Assembly: GCF_014526325.1 (NCBI RefSeq)
Contig: NZ_JACNMJ010000008.1
Span: 1 to 64,000, forward strand
From: Psychroserpens algicola
Lineage (GTDB): Bacteria; Bacteroidota; Bacteroidia; Flavobacteriales; Flavobacteriaceae
Length of the DNA: 64,000 nucleotides
Reading direction: 5' to 3'
A program made the position numbers and the translations under genes. Positions 42,209-51,821 of this stretch are shown piece after piece (position 1 is the stretch's first letter; the number at the start of each line of letters is the position of its first letter). The notes under the pieces are model-generated. The model had not been told where the DNA came from. It saw only the letters and a list, made by a program, of their open reading frames with translations, and ran no database searches.

Positions 42209-43791
42209 TGCTTTACAATTAATTTTGATCCAACAGATTTGTCATCAATATAAAACGTTATGAGGTATGAACCTGTTCTTAATTGAGAAATATCTATTGA
42301 TGACTCATTATTATTAATACTTTTTACGACAAGACGTTGACCAAGAACACTATGAATTTTAACTTCTGAAATTTGAGTGTTCGATTCAAAGTTTATGATG
42401 CCTGAAGTCGGATTTGGATACAGTTTTACTGATAAGGCAGTTTCTTCTGAAATACTTAAATTATTATTAGTTATTTCAATACTTTTTGCTGTGTTATAAT
42501 ACCTGTGTGGTGCAGTAATAGTTGAATTAGGTCCTACCGAATAGGTGATAGTATAGGTCCCAGCAGTAGATTCTGAAAGGTCTATTGTTCCCGTATTTTG
42601 ATCAATCACTAAACCTGAAGGCGTACTTAAATAAAGTCCGCCAGAAAGGCCTCCATTAGTTACTACAGGAGTAGGATCAGCATCTGTAATGTCATAGCTT
42701 GTGGTGGCATAATCGAAACTTGAAAAATCATCATAATGTATGCTCAGGTATTCCAGAACCACATGGGCATAATCAATAGCAAACGGCTCTAAAGTATTTG
42801 GGTTAGAATCATAAGGAGCTCCCAAATCTCTTACGCGTCTGTTAACTTCGGTCATGATGCCATCGATTGTTCCGCTTCCTCCAACGCTAGCAGGTCCTCC
42901 AGTGCCATCACCTGAACCGTGCCTTCTGTTATTGTAATAATTTCCATCAAAGTAGGAGTAGCTATGTGGAGTTGTATCATCACAACTTGTATCTCCATAA
43001 TCTGAATTACTAGGAACCGCTCTGTAACCTGATGTTACACCACATCCTGGATAACTGGTATCTGAGCCAGATGGGTCAATCGAATTATAAAATGTTGCTG
43101 GTGCCTCTTGAAACAATTGTCCGAGACTAAATGCACCTCTAACAAGTTCTTCGTGAGTGTAACCATTTAAATTTGTTGATACAAGATTCATTATTGTAGA
43201 CTTGTTTACAATTGAAGCACTATTTAAATCTGATGCATTCAATTCTGAAGCCGAAATGTTGTACCCAATTTCAATTCTAGGAACTGTATGATTTTGTCCG
43301 TGTAGATCAATATACAAACCTTTGCCCCAGTTTGATTCTACAGACTGGCTTGCAACATTGATGTAGTTTTGAAAATCACTCCAGTAAGATGCTGCATGAC
43401 TATTACCACAAGATCCCTGACTAACTATACGATTTGGGTCCATTTTTGAGCGATGTAAATTATTAATAATAACATGAGCGTATCCGCCTGTTTGAGCAAA
43501 TATTTCATCTTGAATACGTCTTACAAGTACATCCGTATTATCATCTCTTTCGTTATTTCCACAAGTCCTGTCGGGTAAATTAGCATCCTCATCAGGATAG
43601 AAAACTCCACCAATGGTTTCACCAGAATTGATGACACCTCCATGAGGAGCAGATATAATTATTGGTAAATTTCCAGGGATGTATTCGATATAGCCATTAG
43701 GATTTGAAAATTCAGAAACGCCAGGTGTTTGTGAAAATGCTACACTAGAAAGCATCGCAAAAAGTAGTAAGCAGGTAATTTTTTTCATCAT
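42205..43791 (-). CDS. Exported N-formylglutamate amidohydrolase-like protein with T9SS sorting domain
   Basis: 528 residues. Signal peptide (VAFSQ), then an FGase-type domain: PIIISAPHGG at the start, ALKE-like spacing and LYIDLHGQNH as the metal-binding segment. An Ig-like domain lies at about 380-445 (YLSTPSGLVIDQNTGTIDLS) and the C-terminus has VKLYPNPTSGIINFESN and GQRLV, LRTGSYLITF, the type A sorting domain used by the type IX secretion system. The hydrolase is therefore likely on the surface or released. The substrate is unknown. Confidence 0.85.
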   Translation of the reverse strand: MMKKITCLLLFAMLSSVAFSQTPGVSEFSNPNGYIEYIPGNLPIIISAPHGGVINSGETIGGVFYPDEDANLPDRTCGNNERDDNTDVLVRRIQDEIFAQTGGYAHVIINNLHRSKMDPNRIVSQGSCGNSHAASYWSDFQNYINVASQSVESNWGKGLYIDLHGQNHTVPRIEIGYNISASELNASDLNSASIVNKSTIMNLVSTNLNGYTHEELVRGAFSLGQLFQEAPATFYNSIDPSGSDTSYPGCGVTSGYRAVPSNSDYGDTSCDDTTPHSYSYFDGNYYNNRRHGSGDGTGGPASVGGSGTIDGIMTEVNRRVRDLGAPYDSNPNTLEPFAIDYAHVVLEYLSIHYDDFSSFDYATTSYDITDADPTPVVTNGGLSGGLYLSTPSGLVIDQNTGTIDLSESTAGTYTITYSVGPNSTITAPHRYYNTAKSIEITNNNLSISEETALSVKLYPNPTSGIINFESNTQISEVKIHSVLGQRLVVKSINNNESSIDISQLRTGSYLITFYIDDKSVGSKLIVKH

Positions 43792-43887
43792 AAATGTATT
43801 TTAGATTTGGGTAATCTCTAATTACTGAATCGGTAAAGTACATATATTGTCGACAAAAAAACAAATATTATCGATAAAACGAATTTT

Positions 43888-44547
43888 TTAATGTGAATTT
43901 TCTTTCAAAACTTCAGGCATTTTAGATTTAAATCTTTGCAATCTAGGGATAGAAACGTTTCTGATATAGCCTTGGTTTGGATGCAGTTTTTCATAATCTT
44001 GATGGTAATCTTCTGCAACCCAAAATTTCTGAAATGGATAAACTTCTGCAGCGATTTTAGCATTGAGTTTTTTGGCTAGTGCTAATTTTTTTTCTTCAAT
44101 AATAGTTTTCTGATTTTCATTTTGATAAAAAATTATTGAACGGTATTGCGAACCGCGATCTGGTCCTTGGCCATTAACTTGCGTTGGGTTTTGAGATGCA
44201 AAATAGACATCAACTAATGTTGAAAAGCTTACGACATTAGGATCATAAATGATTTCAACAGCTTCGGCATGACCTGTTGCTCCTGTGTTGCTTAGCTCGT
44301 AAGTGGGATTATCGGTATGTCCTCCAGCGTATCCACTAATGGATTCTTCTACACCTTTTACACTTTCATAAATCGCTTCAACACACCAAAAACAACCGCT
44401 GGCAAAATAAGCTCTGGCTTTTCCGTTTTCTAATGGAACTTCAACAGGTTCGGCATTAATTACTGCTTTTTGTGCTGTATTGGACTGTGCATTATTTTGA
44501 CAGCTAAATAGTAAAATTACTGCTAACGTAGATATGATTTTATTCAT
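43888..44547 (-). CDS. msrA: Peptide methionine (S)-S-oxide reductase MsrA, lipoprotein
   Basis: 219 residues. Lipoprotein signal ending LLFSC, so it acts outside the cytoplasm. The catalytic motif is GCFWCVEAIY, with the downstream signature YAGGHTDNPTYELSNTGATG, HAEAVEIIYDP and the DRGSQYRSIIFY segment. It repairs oxidised Met in envelope proteins. A hairpin lies upstream of it, marking the end of the next gene's neighbour to the right. Confidence 0.95.
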   Translation of the reverse strand: MNKIISTLAVILLFSCQNNAQSNTAQKAVINAEPVEVPLENGKARAYFASGCFWCVEAIYESVKGVEESISGYAGGHTDNPTYELSNTGATGHAEAVEIIYDPNVVSFSTLVDVYFASQNPTQVNGQGPDRGSQYRSIIFYQNENQKTIIEEKKLALAKKLNAKIAAEVYPFQKFWVAEDYHQDYEKLHPNQGYIRNVSIPRLQRFKSKMPEVLKENSH

Positions 44548-44625
44548 GTGTTCTTTTCTTTTTCTATGAGTCGTAATAAGATAAGAAACCTTAATGTAAA
44601 GTATGTGAAAGTTTTATTAAAATAA

Positions 44626-44655
44626 AAAGCCTTTATCAAATGAGATAAAGGCTTT
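44626..44655. terminator. Hairpin between msrA and the coiled-coil protein gene
   Basis: A perfect 12-bp stem, AAAGCCTTTATC (44626-44637) and GATAAAGGCTTT (44644-44655), loop of 6 nt. It is placed 22 nt after the stop of the leftward gene that starts at 45457, with a flanking A run on the plus strand that becomes a T run on the minus strand. Confidence 0.8.
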
Positions 44656-44677
44656 AAATGTATAGGTGTAACGGATA

Positions 44678-45457
44678 TTAAAGTTTAGAAAACATTTTCT
44701 CCATTTTTTCTTTTTCTTCTTGAGCTAATTCAGCGTCAACTAATATTCTTCCACTATGCTCATCTGTAATTACTTTTTTACGAGAAGCAATTTCAACTTG
44801 AATTTGAGGCGGAATGGTAAAAAATGATCCTCCAGAAGCACCTCTTTCAATTGGTACAACAGCTAATCCGTTCTTTACATTATTTCTAATACGTAAGTAA
44901 GCATTTACTAAACGCTCGTCTAATTTCTTTTGGAAATCTTCAGATTTTTTAATTAAAGCTTCTTCTTCTTTTTGAGTTTCGGCTAAGATAGCATCTAACT
45001 CACCACGCTTGTGTTTTAAGTGTGTCTTACGATCTTTAAGTCGACCTTTTGTTTCGTCAATGACTTCTTTTTTCTGTTCAATTTGAACTTTAAATTCTTT
45101 AATATGCTTTTCAGCTAATTGGATTTCTAATTCTTGAAACTCAACTTCTTTTGTTAAAGAATTGTATTCTCTGTTATTTCTAACATTTTTTTGTTGTTCT
45201 GAATACTTCTTGATAAGCGCTTTAGCTTCTTCAATTAAATTCTTTTTTGATTTAATTTGATCGTCAATTAAATCGAGATTAGTTGCTAACTTTTCAAGTC
45301 TTGTATTTAAACCTTCAACTTCATCTTCTAAATCTTGAACCTCAAGAGGTAATTCACCTCTCACGTTTCTAATTTCGTCAACTCTAGAATCTATTAATTG
45401 TAAATCATAAAGTGCTCTTAACCTATCTTCAACAGTTGCTTCAGCTTTTTTTGCCAT
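44678..45457 (-). CDS. Coiled-coil protein of the C4-type zinc-ribbon (DUF164) family, lacking the zinc cysteines
   Basis: 259 residues. Residues about 25-190 form a long charged coiled coil, followed by the C-terminal ribbon region SGGSFFTIPPQIQVEIASRK and TDEHSGRILVD. In the usual family this segment carries two CxxC pairs; here Gly, Ser and Asp stand in those places and no Cys is found in the whole protein, so it cannot bind zinc there. It is 3 nt from the Nif3-like gene, a pairing seen widely in Bacteroidota. The function is unknown. Confidence 0.85.
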   Translation of the reverse strand: MAKKAEATVEDRLRALYDLQLIDSRVDEIRNVRGELPLEVQDLEDEVEGLNTRLEKLATNLDLIDDQIKSKKNLIEEAKALIKKYSEQQKNVRNNREYNSLTKEVEFQELEIQLAEKHIKEFKVQIEQKKEVIDETKGRLKDRKTHLKHKRGELDAILAETQKEEEALIKKSEDFQKKLDERLVNAYLRIRNNVKNGLAVVPIERGASGGSFFTIPPQIQVEIASRKKVITDEHSGRILVDAELAQEEKEKMEKMFSKL

Positions 45458-45460
45458 AAT

Positions 45461-46555
45461 TTATAAATACTTTACCGGATTTGTATTTGTCGTTGATAAA
45501 ACGACTGCAAAATTAGTGATTTTTTTTGAGAGATAGTCTACTAAAAAGTTTTTTGTGAATTGTTCGCTTTCATAATGACCAATATCTGCCAAAATAATAG
45601 TGTTTTCTGCGGAAAAAAAATCGTGGTATTTTAAGTCGGCCGTAATTAAAACATCCGCTCCAGCACGCTTAGCTGCTGAAATCGCGAAACTTCCTGAACC
45701 TCCAAGAACCGCAATTTTCTGTACTGATTTTTTTATGATTTTGGAATGTCTGATACATGATACATTCATTTTTTCTTTTACAAATTCAAAAAAAGCCTCT
45801 GTAGATTGCATTTTTTTTAGGTCTCCAACCATGCCAATGCCAATATTTTGATCGTAATTATCAAGTGTAGAAACTTCAAAAGCGACTTCTTCGTAAGGAT
45901 GGTGTTCAAACAAGGTGCTTAATAATTTTGATTCTATATGCTTATTAAAAGTCATTGAAATTTGTACTTCTCCTTCTTCATGAAGTTCCCCTTTTTTTCC
46001 TAAAGTTGGATTTGAACTAGCATTGCCTCTGTAAGTACCAGTACCTTCAGTATTAAAACTACAATGGTCATAGTTGCCAATGTTTCCTGCGCCAGCTTTA
46101 AACAGTTGAGTTCTTAAAGTATTTGCATTTGCGATAGGAACATAGGTAGTTAGTTTTTTAATGGTTCCTTTTTGAGGTATTAAAATAGATTTGTTTTCTA
46201 AACCCAGAGTATTACATATGATATCATTAACTCCTTTTAGTGCATTGTCTAAAGCGGTATGGATTGCATAAATAGCAATATTGTTTTTAATAGCTTTTAA
46301 GACTGTACGCTCCACATAATTTTTTCCTGTAAGTGATTTTAACCCTTTGAAAATTATAGGATGAAAACTCACGATAAGATTGCAGTTATTTTCAATAGCT
46401 TCATCAACTATAGCTTCTAGAGTGTCTAAAGTAACCAGGACACCAGTTAGGTTTTCATTTTTATCACCAACGAGGAGTCCAACATTGTCAAAATCTTCAG
46501 CATAATCTAAAGGCGCTAATGCTTCTAAGTGGTTAATCACATCTTGAACTTTCAT
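45461..46555 (-). CDS. Nif3-like dinuclear metal centre protein
   Basis: 364 residues, the long form of the Nif3/YbgI family with an inserted middle domain. Signatures include DNVGLLVGD, FHPIIFKGLKSL, AIYAIHTALDNA, the GIGMVGDL region and GADVLITADLKYHDF then ADIGHYESEQ for metal binding. The role is uncertain (proposed GTP cyclohydrolase-type activity in some members). It begins a two-gene leftward transcript with the coiled-coil gene; its promoter box TATATTTG is 25 nt upstream. Confidence 0.9.
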   Translation of the reverse strand: MKVQDVINHLEALAPLDYAEDFDNVGLLVGDKNENLTGVLVTLDTLEAIVDEAIENNCNLIVSFHPIIFKGLKSLTGKNYVERTVLKAIKNNIAIYAIHTALDNALKGVNDIICNTLGLENKSILIPQKGTIKKLTTYVPIANANTLRTQLFKAGAGNIGNYDHCSFNTEGTGTYRGNASSNPTLGKKGELHEEGEVQISMTFNKHIESKLLSTLFEHHPYEEVAFEVSTLDNYDQNIGIGMVGDLKKMQSTEAFFEFVKEKMNVSCIRHSKIIKKSVQKIAVLGGSGSFAISAAKRAGADVLITADLKYHDFFSAENTIILADIGHYESEQFTKNFLVDYLSKKITNFAVVLSTTNTNPVKYL

Positions 46556-46580
46556 ATTATTTATAGTGTTAGTTTAAAAA

Positions 46581-46588
46581 CAAATATA
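46581..46588 (-). promoter_or_regulatory. -7 box (TATATTTG) of the Nif3-like operon
   Basis: Exact consensus match on the minus strand, 25 nt before the start. The divergent lpxK gene on the plus strand has only TAACTTCG, one mismatch, 5 nt before its ATG. Confidence 0.55.
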
Positions 46589-46607
46589 AAATATTAACTT
46601 CGTTCTA

Positions 46608-47618
46608 ATGAAGCTACTTAGAAAAATACTCTTTCCTATTGTTCCTATTTATTTTGGCATCACCTGGTTGCGAAATAAATTTTATAATCTGGGATGGATG
46701 TCATCAAGATCTTATGATTTTCCAATCATATGTGTTGGGAATTTGAGCACTGGTGGAACAGGAAAGACACCTACAATAGAATATTTGATTAGGGTATTGA
46801 AAGAAAAACATAAGGTAGCAACATTGAGTAGAGGTTATAAGCGTGAATCCTCTGGTTTTATTATTGCAGATGATAATGCAACTGCCAAAACTATTGGTGA
46901 TGAACCTTTTCAGTTTTATAAAAAATTTGATGATGTTGTCGTTAGTGTTGATGCAAATCGCCAGCATGGAATTTCTCAACTCCTTAGTAAAGTACAGCCA
47001 GATGTTATCTTATTAGATGATGCTTTTCAGCATAGAAAAGTGAGAGCGGGTTTGAATATTCTCTTAACATCATATGGAAATTTATATGTTGATGATATCG
47101 TATTGCCTACAGGTGATTTGAGAGAGCCAAGGGCAGGAGCAAAGCGTGCTGATATGATCTTGGTTACTAAATGTCCGCAGTCGCTTTCAGTATCAGAAAA
47201 AGAACACATTAAAAATAAGCTTAAGCCATTGAGTCATCAGTCGGTGTACTTCAGTTCGATATTTTATTCTGAAGATGTATGTAATGAGCATGAACGCTTT
47301 CCCTTAACTCAGTTGAAAGATAAGCAAGTGACATTGGTTACGGGAATTGCTAATCCGCAACCGCTATTAGATTATTTAACAGCTAAGTCGATAGCTTTTG
47401 AACATTTAAAATATCAAGATCATCATAGCTTTTCAGTTTCAGAAATTGAGACTTTAAAACAGAAAGAAATTGTGTTAACTACAGAGAAGGATTATGTAAG
47501 GTTACGTGGTGAATTTTTATCTCAAACGTCTTCTATATACTATTTACCGATACGATTTCAAATAGATAATCATAATGCGTTTGAGCAACAAGTGACAGCA
47601 TTTGTAGGTTCAAATTAA
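46608..47618 (+). CDS. lpxK: Tetraacyldisaccharide 4'-kinase
   Basis: 336 residues. LpxK phosphorylates the 4' position of the lipid A precursor at the inner membrane. Visible: an N-terminal membrane-associating helix, the P-loop-like VGNLSTGGTGKTPTIEYL, TLSRGYKRESSGF, the DDAFQHRKV motif and DLREPRAGAKRADMILVTK. The length is normal. Its stop overlaps the end of the convergent histidine-kinase gene by four bases. Confidence 0.95.
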   Translation: MKLLRKILFPIVPIYFGITWLRNKFYNLGWMSSRSYDFPIICVGNLSTGGTGKTPTIEYLIRVLKEKHKVATLSRGYKRESSGFIIADDNATAKTIGDEPFQFYKKFDDVVVSVDANRQHGISQLLSKVQPDVILLDDAFQHRKVRAGLNILLTSYGNLYVDDIVLPTGDLREPRAGAKRADMILVTKCPQSLSVSEKEHIKNKLKPLSHQSVYFSSIFYSEDVCNEHERFPLTQLKDKQVTLVTGIANPQPLLDYLTAKSIAFEHLKYQDHHSFSVSEIETLKQKEIVLTTEKDYVRLRGEFLSQTSSIYYLPIRFQIDNHNAFEQQVTAFVGSN

Positions 47619-49846
47619 AATGACGCTGTTGAATTTTGGTTCTCGGCTAAGACTTCGTACAATTTCTTTTCAAAGTCTTCTTGCTTAAATGGTTTAGAGA
47701 TAATATCATCAAACCCAGCTTCGTCAAATTCGTGCATTTTGTCTTCAAGCGTTACCGCAGTAAGTGCAAAAATGGTTAATTCTTTATCAAAGGTTCTAAT
47801 AATCTTAGTGGCTTCTAATCCGCTAATTCCAGGCATATGAATGTCCATTAAAACGATTTTATATTCGTTTTGTTTAACTTTCTCTACGGCTGCTTCACCA
47901 TTGTCTACGATATCACATTCCAGATTCATTTTATTGAGAATCTTTTTAGTGATCATTTGATTAATCTTGTTGTCTTCGACAATTAAGATTTTAATGTTGC
48001 TAATGTCCAATTTGCTAATGTTTTTAGAATAATCTTCTTTTTTGATTTCAACAGTTTCTGGAGCGTAGGTTAATGGAATTTCGAAGAAGAATGTTGTGCC
48101 TTTTCCGAGTTCACTTTTGAGGTAGATTTTTCCTTTTAATATTTCAATAAGACCTTTTACGATAGACAAGCCAAGACCTGTTCCTCCGTATTTCCTATTG
48201 ATTTGAATAGAGCCTTGGGAGAAGCTCTCAAACATATTGTCTTGTTTTTCTTTAGATATACCTATACCATTATCTTCAATTTCAAAGCGAAGAATATGGT
48301 CGTTGTTATTTTTTGAAATGCTATACACTCTTACCCATATATCACCATCTTTTGTAAACTTAATCGAGTTGCCAATGAGGTTGATGAGGATTTGAGAAAT
48401 TTTTAGATTATCACCAATAAAGGTTTCTGGAAGTCCTTTTTCATAATCATAATGCATTTGAATGTTATTGTCTAAGGCCGAATTATTTAAGGCAGAACAT
48501 ACATTTTCAACCTTGGTTTTAAGGTTAAATAATACAGGATCCAATTCTACTTTATTAGCTTCAATTTTATTAATTTGAAGAATATCGTTTATAAATGTCA
48601 ATAGATAATCACCTGAAAACTTAAGAGACTTTAGATGTGGAATTTGCTCAGGATTGGGCTTTTCTTCTAATAGCATATTGGTTAAACCAGTAACGGCATA
48701 CAGTGGTGTTCTTAACTCGTGAGTTACTGTCGAAAGGAAGTTAGCCTTAGTTTTTGATGCCAGTTCGGCACGTTTCATTGCTTCAATTAAATCGTCATTC
48801 TTTTCTTGAAGCATATTATTAGATTTTAATCTAATATTATTGTTTTTATAAAGCGATAAGGTGAGTAAAGATAAAATCGTAATTAAGGCAATACTTAATA
48901 TGGTAGTGATTTTTGCCAGGTTGCTATCCGATTCTTGTTCTTCAACTTTCGTTTTGAGTTTTTGAAATTCAGCAGCATTGTACGTATCTATATACTCTGC
49001 GCGTTTTTCTGGTGATAAATTTGCTCTTTGAATATTTAAAATTGAATCTGTTAAATGAACATGCTTTTCAAGATACTGATGTGCTAATTCAAAGTTTTTA
49101 TCATTTTCATAAATTTTGCTTAATGTGAGTAAGCCTTCATTAATATTTTCAATTTGTTCATTAGCTTGAGCAATGTCTAAACCTTCGTTAGTTAAATTGA
49201 TTCCTTGTTGATTATTTCCAAGTTTATCTAAGGCTTTACCACTAAAAATTAATGCACTGGCTAAAATATCATTCTGATTATTTTTTTTAGCAGAAACAAT
49301 CGTTTTTTCTAACAATGATTTTGCTTGTTTATAATCTTTTAACTTTAAATATATTTTGGCTTGATTAAGTGTAACTTCTGGAATATTGATTTCTAAATCC
49401 TCTTCTTCAAATAAAGTTTTAGCCGATCTTAGATAACCTAATGCATCTTTATATTCTTTCATACTAGCATGAAGTACACCCTTGATACTATAGGTAATCG
49501 CTAGATTTGGTTTGTCATCTAGTTCTCGTTGAATTTCTGCTGCTTTGGTAAGTGATATTAAAGCTTTATCAAACTCATTAACGGTAAATTGAAGTTTTCC
49601 AATTTTGGTATGGATAATACCTTGACTTTTCTGATCTTCTATACTAATAGCAAGTTCTAAAGCATTTTCTAGATTGTCTTTTGCATTAAAATAATCACCT
49701 CGTTCCCTATCATAATCTGATTTGGTTATGGTGTTTTGAATACGCATTTTTAGCACTTCTATATCCTCATTTTCATTGGTTTGAGCAGATAGAGCACATG
49801 AAAAAAACATCAAAAAAGCAACTATGTAGTATTTGGTTTGGGACAT
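47615..49846 (-). CDS. TPR hybrid sensor histidine kinase, paralogue of 28336-30621
   Basis: 743 residues. Signal peptide, a periplasmic TPR array (about 45-270, such as LAITYSIKGVLHASMKEYKD), transmembrane helix (ITTILSIALITILSLLTLSL, about 316-335), HisKA with His376 (TVTHELRTPLYAVTGL), HATPase_c (NLIGNSIKFTKDG, DNGIGISK, GTGLGLSIV) and a receiver with Asp668 (LMDIHMPGISG). It has the same domain order as the other hybrid kinase in this window. No response regulator is adjacent. Promoter box TATATTTG at 49868. Confidence 0.93.
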   Translation of the reverse strand: MSQTKYYIVAFLMFFSCALSAQTNENEDIEVLKMRIQNTITKSDYDRERGDYFNAKDNLENALELAISIEDQKSQGIIHTKIGKLQFTVNEFDKALISLTKAAEIQRELDDKPNLAITYSIKGVLHASMKEYKDALGYLRSAKTLFEEEDLEINIPEVTLNQAKIYLKLKDYKQAKSLLEKTIVSAKKNNQNDILASALIFSGKALDKLGNNQQGINLTNEGLDIAQANEQIENINEGLLTLSKIYENDKNFELAHQYLEKHVHLTDSILNIQRANLSPEKRAEYIDTYNAAEFQKLKTKVEEQESDSNLAKITTILSIALITILSLLTLSLYKNNNIRLKSNNMLQEKNDDLIEAMKRAELASKTKANFLSTVTHELRTPLYAVTGLTNMLLEEKPNPEQIPHLKSLKFSGDYLLTFINDILQINKIEANKVELDPVLFNLKTKVENVCSALNNSALDNNIQMHYDYEKGLPETFIGDNLKISQILINLIGNSIKFTKDGDIWVRVYSISKNNNDHILRFEIEDNGIGISKEKQDNMFESFSQGSIQINRKYGGTGLGLSIVKGLIEILKGKIYLKSELGKGTTFFFEIPLTYAPETVEIKKEDYSKNISKLDISNIKILIVEDNKINQMITKKILNKMNLECDIVDNGEAAVEKVKQNEYKIVLMDIHMPGISGLEATKIIRTFDKELTIFALTAVTLEDKMHEFDEAGFDDIISKPFKQEDFEKKLYEVLAENQNSTASF

Positions 49847-49867
49847 ATTTGGCCACTTTCATTTGGA

Positions 49868-49875
49868 CAAATATA
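49868..49875 (-). promoter_or_regulatory. -7 box (TATATTTG) of the hybrid kinase gene
   Basis: Exact consensus match on the minus strand, 21 nt before the ATG. Confidence 0.5.
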
Positions 49876-49897
49876 AATATTTATTCGATAAAAGACA

Positions 49898-50893
49898 CTA
49901 TTTCATCGATAAATTGCAAATTAAATCTAAAATTCTACTAGAATATCCTGTTTCATTATCATACCAGCCTACTATTTTTATCATATTTCCGATTACAGAA
50001 GTCATCTGCGCATCAAATATGCAGGAATGAGAATTTCCAACAATATCTATAGATACTATTGGGTCTTCGGTATATTGTAGAATCGCTTTTAAATGTGTTT
50101 CTGCGGCTGTCTTGAACGCAAGATTGATATCATCTATAGTAACCGTTTTTTCAACATTAAACGTGATATCAGTTAATGAGCCATTAGCTACAGGAACCCT
50201 AATGCCACAGCCTCCTATAACATCGGATAGTTTTGGAAAAATTTTAGTCAATGCTTTTGCTGCTCCTGTTGTTGTAGGAACTATAGATTGACCTGCTGCT
50301 CTGGCACGGCGTAAATCTTTATGAGGCTGATCGTGTAAGCTTTGATCAGTAGTGTATGAATGTACTGTTGTAATATATGCTTGTTTTACGCCACAAAGTT
50401 CATTGATTACCGAAATCATCGGTGCTGCATTATTAGTAGTACAAGATGCATTAGAAATAATAAGTTCATCTCCAGAAATTTCATGATCATTTACACCAAG
50501 CACTACAGTTTTTATATCATCTTCAACTGGAGGTACTGATAAAATGACACGCTTGGCACCATTATTAATGTGGTGGATGAGGTCTTCAGACGTTTTAAAC
50601 TTTCCAGTAGATTCAATAACAAAGTCTACGTTAAATGGTGACCAATCTATAAGTTTTGGATGATTAGAATTGAGCAAAGGTATCGCTCTTCCACTAAGCA
50701 CTATATCATGTTGAGTATACGAAATATCTTGTTTCGAAACACCATGGATACTATCATATTTAAGTAAATGACTTAATGTTTTAGCATCGGCGAGATCATT
50801 GATGGCAACAACTTGGATGTCTTCTCGGTCTTGAATAAGTCTAAACACACGACGCCCAATACGACCAAAGCCATTAATAGCAACACGAATCAT
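49898..50893 (-). CDS. gap: Type I glyceraldehyde-3-phosphate dehydrogenase
   Basis: 331 residues. NAD-binding INGFGRIGRRVFRLI, catalytic Cys151 in SNASCTTNNAAP, followed by SYTTDQSLHDQPHKDLRRAR and the ending WYDNETGYSSRILDL. Asp33 in INDLADAKT favours NAD. Its ATG overlaps the lipA stop by one base (TAATG), an unusual linkage of a glycolytic gene with lipoate synthesis. This may be one of several gap genes in the genome. Confidence 0.95.
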   Translation of the reverse strand: MIRVAINGFGRIGRRVFRLIQDREDIQVVAINDLADAKTLSHLLKYDSIHGVSKQDISYTQHDIVLSGRAIPLLNSNHPKLIDWSPFNVDFVIESTGKFKTSEDLIHHINNGAKRVILSVPPVEDDIKTVVLGVNDHEISGDELIISNASCTTNNAAPMISVINELCGVKQAYITTVHSYTTDQSLHDQPHKDLRRARAAGQSIVPTTTGAAKALTKIFPKLSDVIGGCGIRVPVANGSLTDITFNVEKTVTIDDINLAFKTAAETHLKAILQYTEDPIVSIDIVGNSHSCIFDAQMTSVIGNMIKIVGWYDNETGYSSRILDLICNLSMK

Positions 50894-51771
50894 TAATTAA
50901 TATGTTTTTGAGCTTTGTAAGACGATCTCACCAAAGCACTACTTTCAACATGACGAAATCCGAGATCGAGACCTATTTGTTTGTATTCCTCAAACTGATC
51001 GGGAGTGATAAATTGTTTAACAGGTAAGTGTTTTTTACTTGGCTGCAAATATTGTCCGATAGTCACCACATCCACATCATTAGCTTTGAGGTCGTGTAAA
51101 GTTTCAATAACTTCTTCACGGGTTTCACCTAAGCCAAGCATAATTCCAGATTTTGTTCGACGTTGTCCTTGTTGTTTTAGGTATTTTAAAACGCCTAGAC
51201 TTCTTTCATATTTTGCTTGAATACGAACTTCACGAGTTAAACGCTTTACAGTTTCAATATTATGCGATACCACTTCTGGAGCAACTTCTATGATTCGGTC
51301 AATATGCTTTTCAATACCTTGAAAGTCAGGAATAAGTGTTTCTAAAGTCGTTTCAGAATTCATACGTCTAACGGCTTTAACAGTTTCACTCCACATAATA
51401 CTTCCCATGTCTTTAAGGTCATCTCGATCAACACTTGTCAATACAGCATGTTTGATTTGCATAATTTTAATAGAACGCGCCACTTTTTCAGGTTCGTCCC
51501 AATCAACCGTTTCTGGTCTGCCTGTTTTAACACCACAAAACCCACATGAACGCGTGCAAACATTTCCTAATATCATAAATGTAGCGGTGCCTTCTCCCCA
51601 ACATTCACCCATGTTTGGGCAACTTCCCGAAGTACAAATTGTATTTAATTTATACTTATCGACAAGACCTCTTAATTCGGTATATTTTTTACCTGTAGGT
51701 AATTTTACACGAAGCCATTTTGGTTTTGGTTCCCGAATGGCTGTTGATTTTGATGCAATGTTTGTATCCAT
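50893..51771 (-). CDS. lipA: Lipoyl synthase
   Basis: 292 residues, a radical SAM enzyme that inserts two sulphurs into octanoyl groups of E2 and GcvH proteins. The auxiliary cluster motif is [16 protein letters not shown] and the radical SAM CxxxCxxC is [10 protein letters not shown]. The C-terminal part has [16 protein letters not shown] and [12 protein letters not shown]. Its own -7 box, TATCTTTG, lies 19 nt upstream. Confidence 0.96.
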   Translation of the reverse strand: MDTNIASKSTAIREPKPKWLRVKLPTGKKYTELRGLVDKYKLNTICTSGSCPNMGECWGEGTATFMILGNVCTRSCGFCGVKTGRPETVDWDEPEKVARSIKIMQIKHAVLTSVDRDDLKDMGSIMWSETVKAVRRMNSETTLETLIPDFQGIEKHIDRIIEVAPEVVSHNIETVKRLTREVRIQAKYERSLGVLKYLKQQGQRRTKSGIMLGLGETREEVIETLHDLKANDVDVVTIGQYLQPSKKHLPVKQFITPDQFEEYKQIGLDLGFRHVESSALVRSSYKAQKHIN

Positions 51772-51790
51772 GTATTGTATTTATGGATTG

Positions 51791-51798
51791 CAAAGATA
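51791..51798 (-). promoter_or_regulatory. -7 box (TATCTTTG) of lipA-gap
   Basis: Exact consensus match on the minus strand, 19 nt before the lipA ATG. Confidence 0.6.
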
Positions 51799-51821
51799 CG
51801 AAGTAAATTATTAATGAAATG

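Noticed and set aside
43792-43887. ATCGAT-rich AT stretch upstream of the T9SS amidohydrolase gene
   Set aside because: Similar short ATCGAT words occur before both kinases, but the matches are too short to support a common operator.
49833-50030. 65-codon plus-strand frame between the hybrid kinase and gap
   Set aside because: It overlaps the conserved 3' end of gap and the kinase promoter; the sequence looks like a shadow frame.
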